Assembly: GCF_003858655.1 (NCBI RefSeq)
Contig: NZ_RQXV01000009.1
Span: 62,001-126,000, forward strand
Length of the DNA stretch: 64,000 nt
Reading direction: 5' to 3'
Source of the DNA: Amphritea balenae
GTDB lineage: Bacteria; Pseudomonadota; Gammaproteobacteria; Pseudomonadales; Balneatricaceae
Shown here: piece by piece, positions 62,495 to 64,000 of the stretch
Layout of the letters: each line of letters begins with the position of its first letter
Position numbering within the stretch: the stretch's first letter is position 1
Translations under genes and position numbers: made by a program
The notes under the pieces: generated by a model
Told to the model about the DNA's origin: nothing
What the model saw: the letters and a program-made list of their open reading frames with translations, nothing else
Databases searched by the model: none

Positions 62495-62538
62495 CCGTGT
62501 AAGGTAGCAAAGCTTGCAAGCTTTGCTACCTTACACGG
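62495..62538. repeat. 44-bp perfect palindrome
   Basis: The left 22 bases (starting CCGTGTAAGGTAGC) are the exact reverse complement of the right 22 (ending GCTACCTTACACGG), with no spacer. It lies between two divergent genes and 17 bases before the cassette boundary. As single-stranded DNA it would fold to a long hairpin. It lacks the extrahelical base and the GTTRRRY core of an attC site. Confidence 0.9.
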
Positions 62539-62555
62539 GCTCACTAATAAAGTTG

Positions 62556-63123
62556 TTATGTTTCATGGAGAGTTCCGTGCTAAAGAAATTATTTAGTAAA
62601 AAGGAAGACCTAAAAGAGAATGAGGTTCGTGTTGTCATCCCCGAAGAGGAGTTTGGCATTCTCGAGTGGAAAGAAGATGATTTGCCTTGTATTGGGGTCC
62701 TTAACTCTGCGCTAAAAGATTTCGAACCAAAGAAGATATTTAGTTGGCACTTATCCGTTATCATTGATTACGAAGAGCTTATTGAAAAAGGTATGCCATC
62801 TCAGGAAGAGCGAGGTATCGTAGATCCTTTCTGTGACCAGCTAGATGAAGAAATCAAAGCTGGTGGGAATGCGCTTTTTCTTATTCGTGAAACTTGGAAC
62901 GGTACACGCAGAATGGTGTGGCGTGTCTATGATCCAGAAATAGCGGATGCACATTTAAAGTACATACTAGAGCATCACCGCTATCCTAGGCAGTTCGATT
63001 ATCACATGGCGCAAGACATGGAATGGGAGCAGGCTAAATGGTACTTCGATCAAATAAAAACATAACAAGAAAAGGCAGCATCGCCCTACGGGCTGGACGG
63101 CTCCGCCGCCGCTGCTTTTGGCG
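62556..63123 (+). mobile_element. Integron-type gene cassette
   Basis: The left boundary is G^TTATGT at 62555-62561. The right boundary is in GCG^TTATGC at 63121-63129. The left simple site GTTATGT is the exact complement of the cassette's own R'' box ACATAAC at 63060-63066, as expected if both ends came from one circular cassette. It holds one gene and an attC. Confidence 0.75.
62577..63065 (+). CDS. Cassette gene: DUF695-like protein
   Basis: This encodes 162 residues from a GTG at 62577 with GGAG 6 bases upstream; an ATG at 62565 lacks a ribosome site. The segments WHLSVIIDYEELIEKGMPSQ, RETWNGTRRMVWRVYD and WEQAKWYFDQ resemble DUF695 proteins, of unknown function. Its stop codon overlaps the R'' box of the attC site, typical of cassette genes. 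There is no own promoter visible. Confidence 0.65.
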   Translation: MLKKLFSKKEDLKENEVRVVIPEEEFGILEWKEDDLPCIGVLNSALKDFEPKKIFSWHLSVIIDYEELIEKGMPSQEERGIVDPFCDQLDEEIKAGGNALFLIRETWNGTRRMVWRVYDPEIADAHLKYILEHHRYPRQFDYHMAQDMEWEQAKWYFDQIKT

Positions 63124-63129
63124 TTATGC
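63060..63129 (+). mobile_element. attC recombination site
   Basis: The outer boxes are ACATAAC and GTTATGC. Inner boxes AAAAGGCAGC and GCTGCTTTT pair with one extra G on the left arm, the extrahelical base that orients attC recombination. The centre forms a GC-rich imperfect stem (GCC..GGC; GGACGGCTCC region). Total length of about 70 bases lies in the attC range. Confidence 0.8.
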
Positions 63130-63164
63130 TTCAACCTAGCTATGGAAGTTGATCACAGGTAAAT

Positions 63165-64000
63165 ATGGAAAAAGATACTGAAACATCGACTCAGCCTACT
63201 GTGAGTTTTTCTGAACTTCCAAAAGAAACGCAAGACTTGGTGCGTAAAGCACAGCTTAAGCACAAAATATCGGAGCAATATCATCAGCAATATTTTGGAG
63301 ATACTCCATCAGTAAATGGCGTTCATGTATATGGCCGCATGTTGGTATCAGTGCGTGGAAATATATATCAGTCAAATGATCCTGATTTCGACTGGGAGAC
63401 ACCCGCAGACTTTCTCGTATCGTACTTAAAAAGTAGTTTTGGAGATCTTTGGTTAGAAGAGGAACTAGCAAAAGACTATAGGGAAATGCATGAAGTTGCT
63501 AAGTGGTATACAAAAGGTGTTCCAAATCTAGAAGAGAATGCCTCAGATCGTTGGGGAAAGCCAAATGGCAAAGCTTTATCATTGCTTCACTTAGCTTATG
63601 ACCTTTTTGTCCTTGAAAGTGTAGATCAATTACCAGACTTTATTCTTAATCGGCTTAGAAATAAACAGAATTTTAATGGCTCTAGGTACGAGCTTTTTGT
63701 ATTCGCCACATTAATTAGAGCTGGGTTCACATTAGAGCATAGCGATGAGAAATCTGGCAAAAACGGTCGTGTGCCAGAATGTTTGGCTATTCATACCGAA
63801 ACAAATCAAAAAGTTTATATCGAAGCTAAAACTAGGAATGTAAAGAATGTGCTTGGTTCTAGCCAAGGGAAGTCGAAGAAGATAAGGCTTTACGACAAGC
63901 TTAAAGACGCAATGCAAAAGAATGTCGATGGACCTTACCTTATATTTGTCGATGTTAATCACCCTAATATGAAGGCAGAAAAAGGACATCGTGAATTTGA
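63165..64000 (+). CDS. Cassette gene 2: PD-(D/E)XK nuclease-like protein, cut by window end
   Basis: The frame is open from ATG 63165 to the right edge (278 residues seen). The N-terminal half is helical and unfamiliar. At about residues 180-240 a restriction-endonuclease-like core appears: an early helix Glu in SRYELFVFATLIRAGF, then GRVPECLAIH with acidic residue at the PD position, then VYIEAKTRNV as the ExK motif. This pattern suggests DNA cleavage or binding. It starts 36 bases after the attC. Cassette nucleases often belong to phage defence, but no partner is visible yet. Confidence 0.65.
   Translation, partial: MEKDTETSTQPTVSFSELPKETQDLVRKAQLKHKISEQYHQQYFGDTPSVNGVHVYGRMLVSVRGNIYQSNDPDFDWETPADFLVSYLKSSFGDLWLEEELAKDYREMHEVAKWYTKGVPNLEENASDRWGKPNGKALSLLHLAYDLFVLESVDQLPDFILNRLRNKQNFNGSRYELFVFATLIRAGFTLEHSDEKSGKNGRVPECLAIHTETNQKVYIEAKTRNVKNVLGSSQGKSKKIRLYDKLKDAMQKNVDGPYLIFVDVNHPNMKAEKGHREF

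Noticed and set aside
62461-62561. Second attC site containing the 44-bp palindrome
   Set aside because: ACATAGC at the left could face GTTATGT at the right, but the AAC core is broken, the palindrome has no extrahelical base and the spacing of inner boxes does not fit.

Overview
The window is chromosomal DNA of a Gram-negative gammaproteobacterium, most like the marine Oceanospirillales-type lineages. The evidence is conserved gene order: uvrC-pgsA followed by Gly/Cys/Leu tRNA genes; yceD-rpmF-plsX-fabD-fabG-acpP-fabF-pabC-mltG-tmk-holB-pilZ-tatD; yccA next to tusDCBE. Genus assignment is inference.

Layout. 1-6.8 kb is a loosely packed accessory stretch: the end of a histidine kinase with eroded ATP-site motifs, a lipoprotein, a lone tyrosine recombinase beside about 1.2 kb without clear genes, a NarL-type response regulator and a KfrA-like coiled-coil DNA-binding protein. 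7-40 kb is mostly housekeeping: GAPDH, four tRNAs with a near-ideal promoter, pgsA, uvrC, mtnN, truC, sulfur-relay tusDCBE, a small hydroxypyruvate/tartronate-semialdehyde module, malate dehydrogenase with an extra C-terminal tail, and the fatty acid/cell-envelope operon (no fabH), then sppA and a phosphatase. An unlisted 47-residue membrane protein lies at 12.6 kb.

40.5-48.7 kb is an aerobic-type aromatic acyl-CoA region: an enoyl-CoA hydratase, paaN and a flavodoxin on the minus strand, divergent from an isolated PaaA/PaaC-family protein followed by paaF, paaG, paaH and paaI. Two copies of a dispersed repeat sit directly after the stop codons of paaN and the flavodoxin gene. 49-52.7 kb carries tupB-tupC-tupA-moeA (tungstate uptake and metal insertion into molybdopterin), divergent from 53-61.7 kb: dch, all four subunits of an ATP-dependent class I benzoyl-CoA reductase (bcrCBAD), a 2[4Fe-4S] ferredoxin, a tandem GNAT protein, an SDR dehydrogenase, a MerR regulator and a ferritin-like protein. 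This is the most notable part: anaerobic ring reduction beside an aerobic-type CoA pathway and a tungsten supply module in a gammaproteobacterium. The usual next enzymes Oah and Had, a benzoate-CoA ligase and a tungsten enzyme are not in the window.

62.1-64 kb is mobile. A 44-bp perfect palindrome precedes an integron-type gene cassette with a recognisable attC site, followed by a second cassette gene, cut by the window end, that encodes a PD-(D/E)XK nuclease-like protein. No integron integrase is visible in the window.
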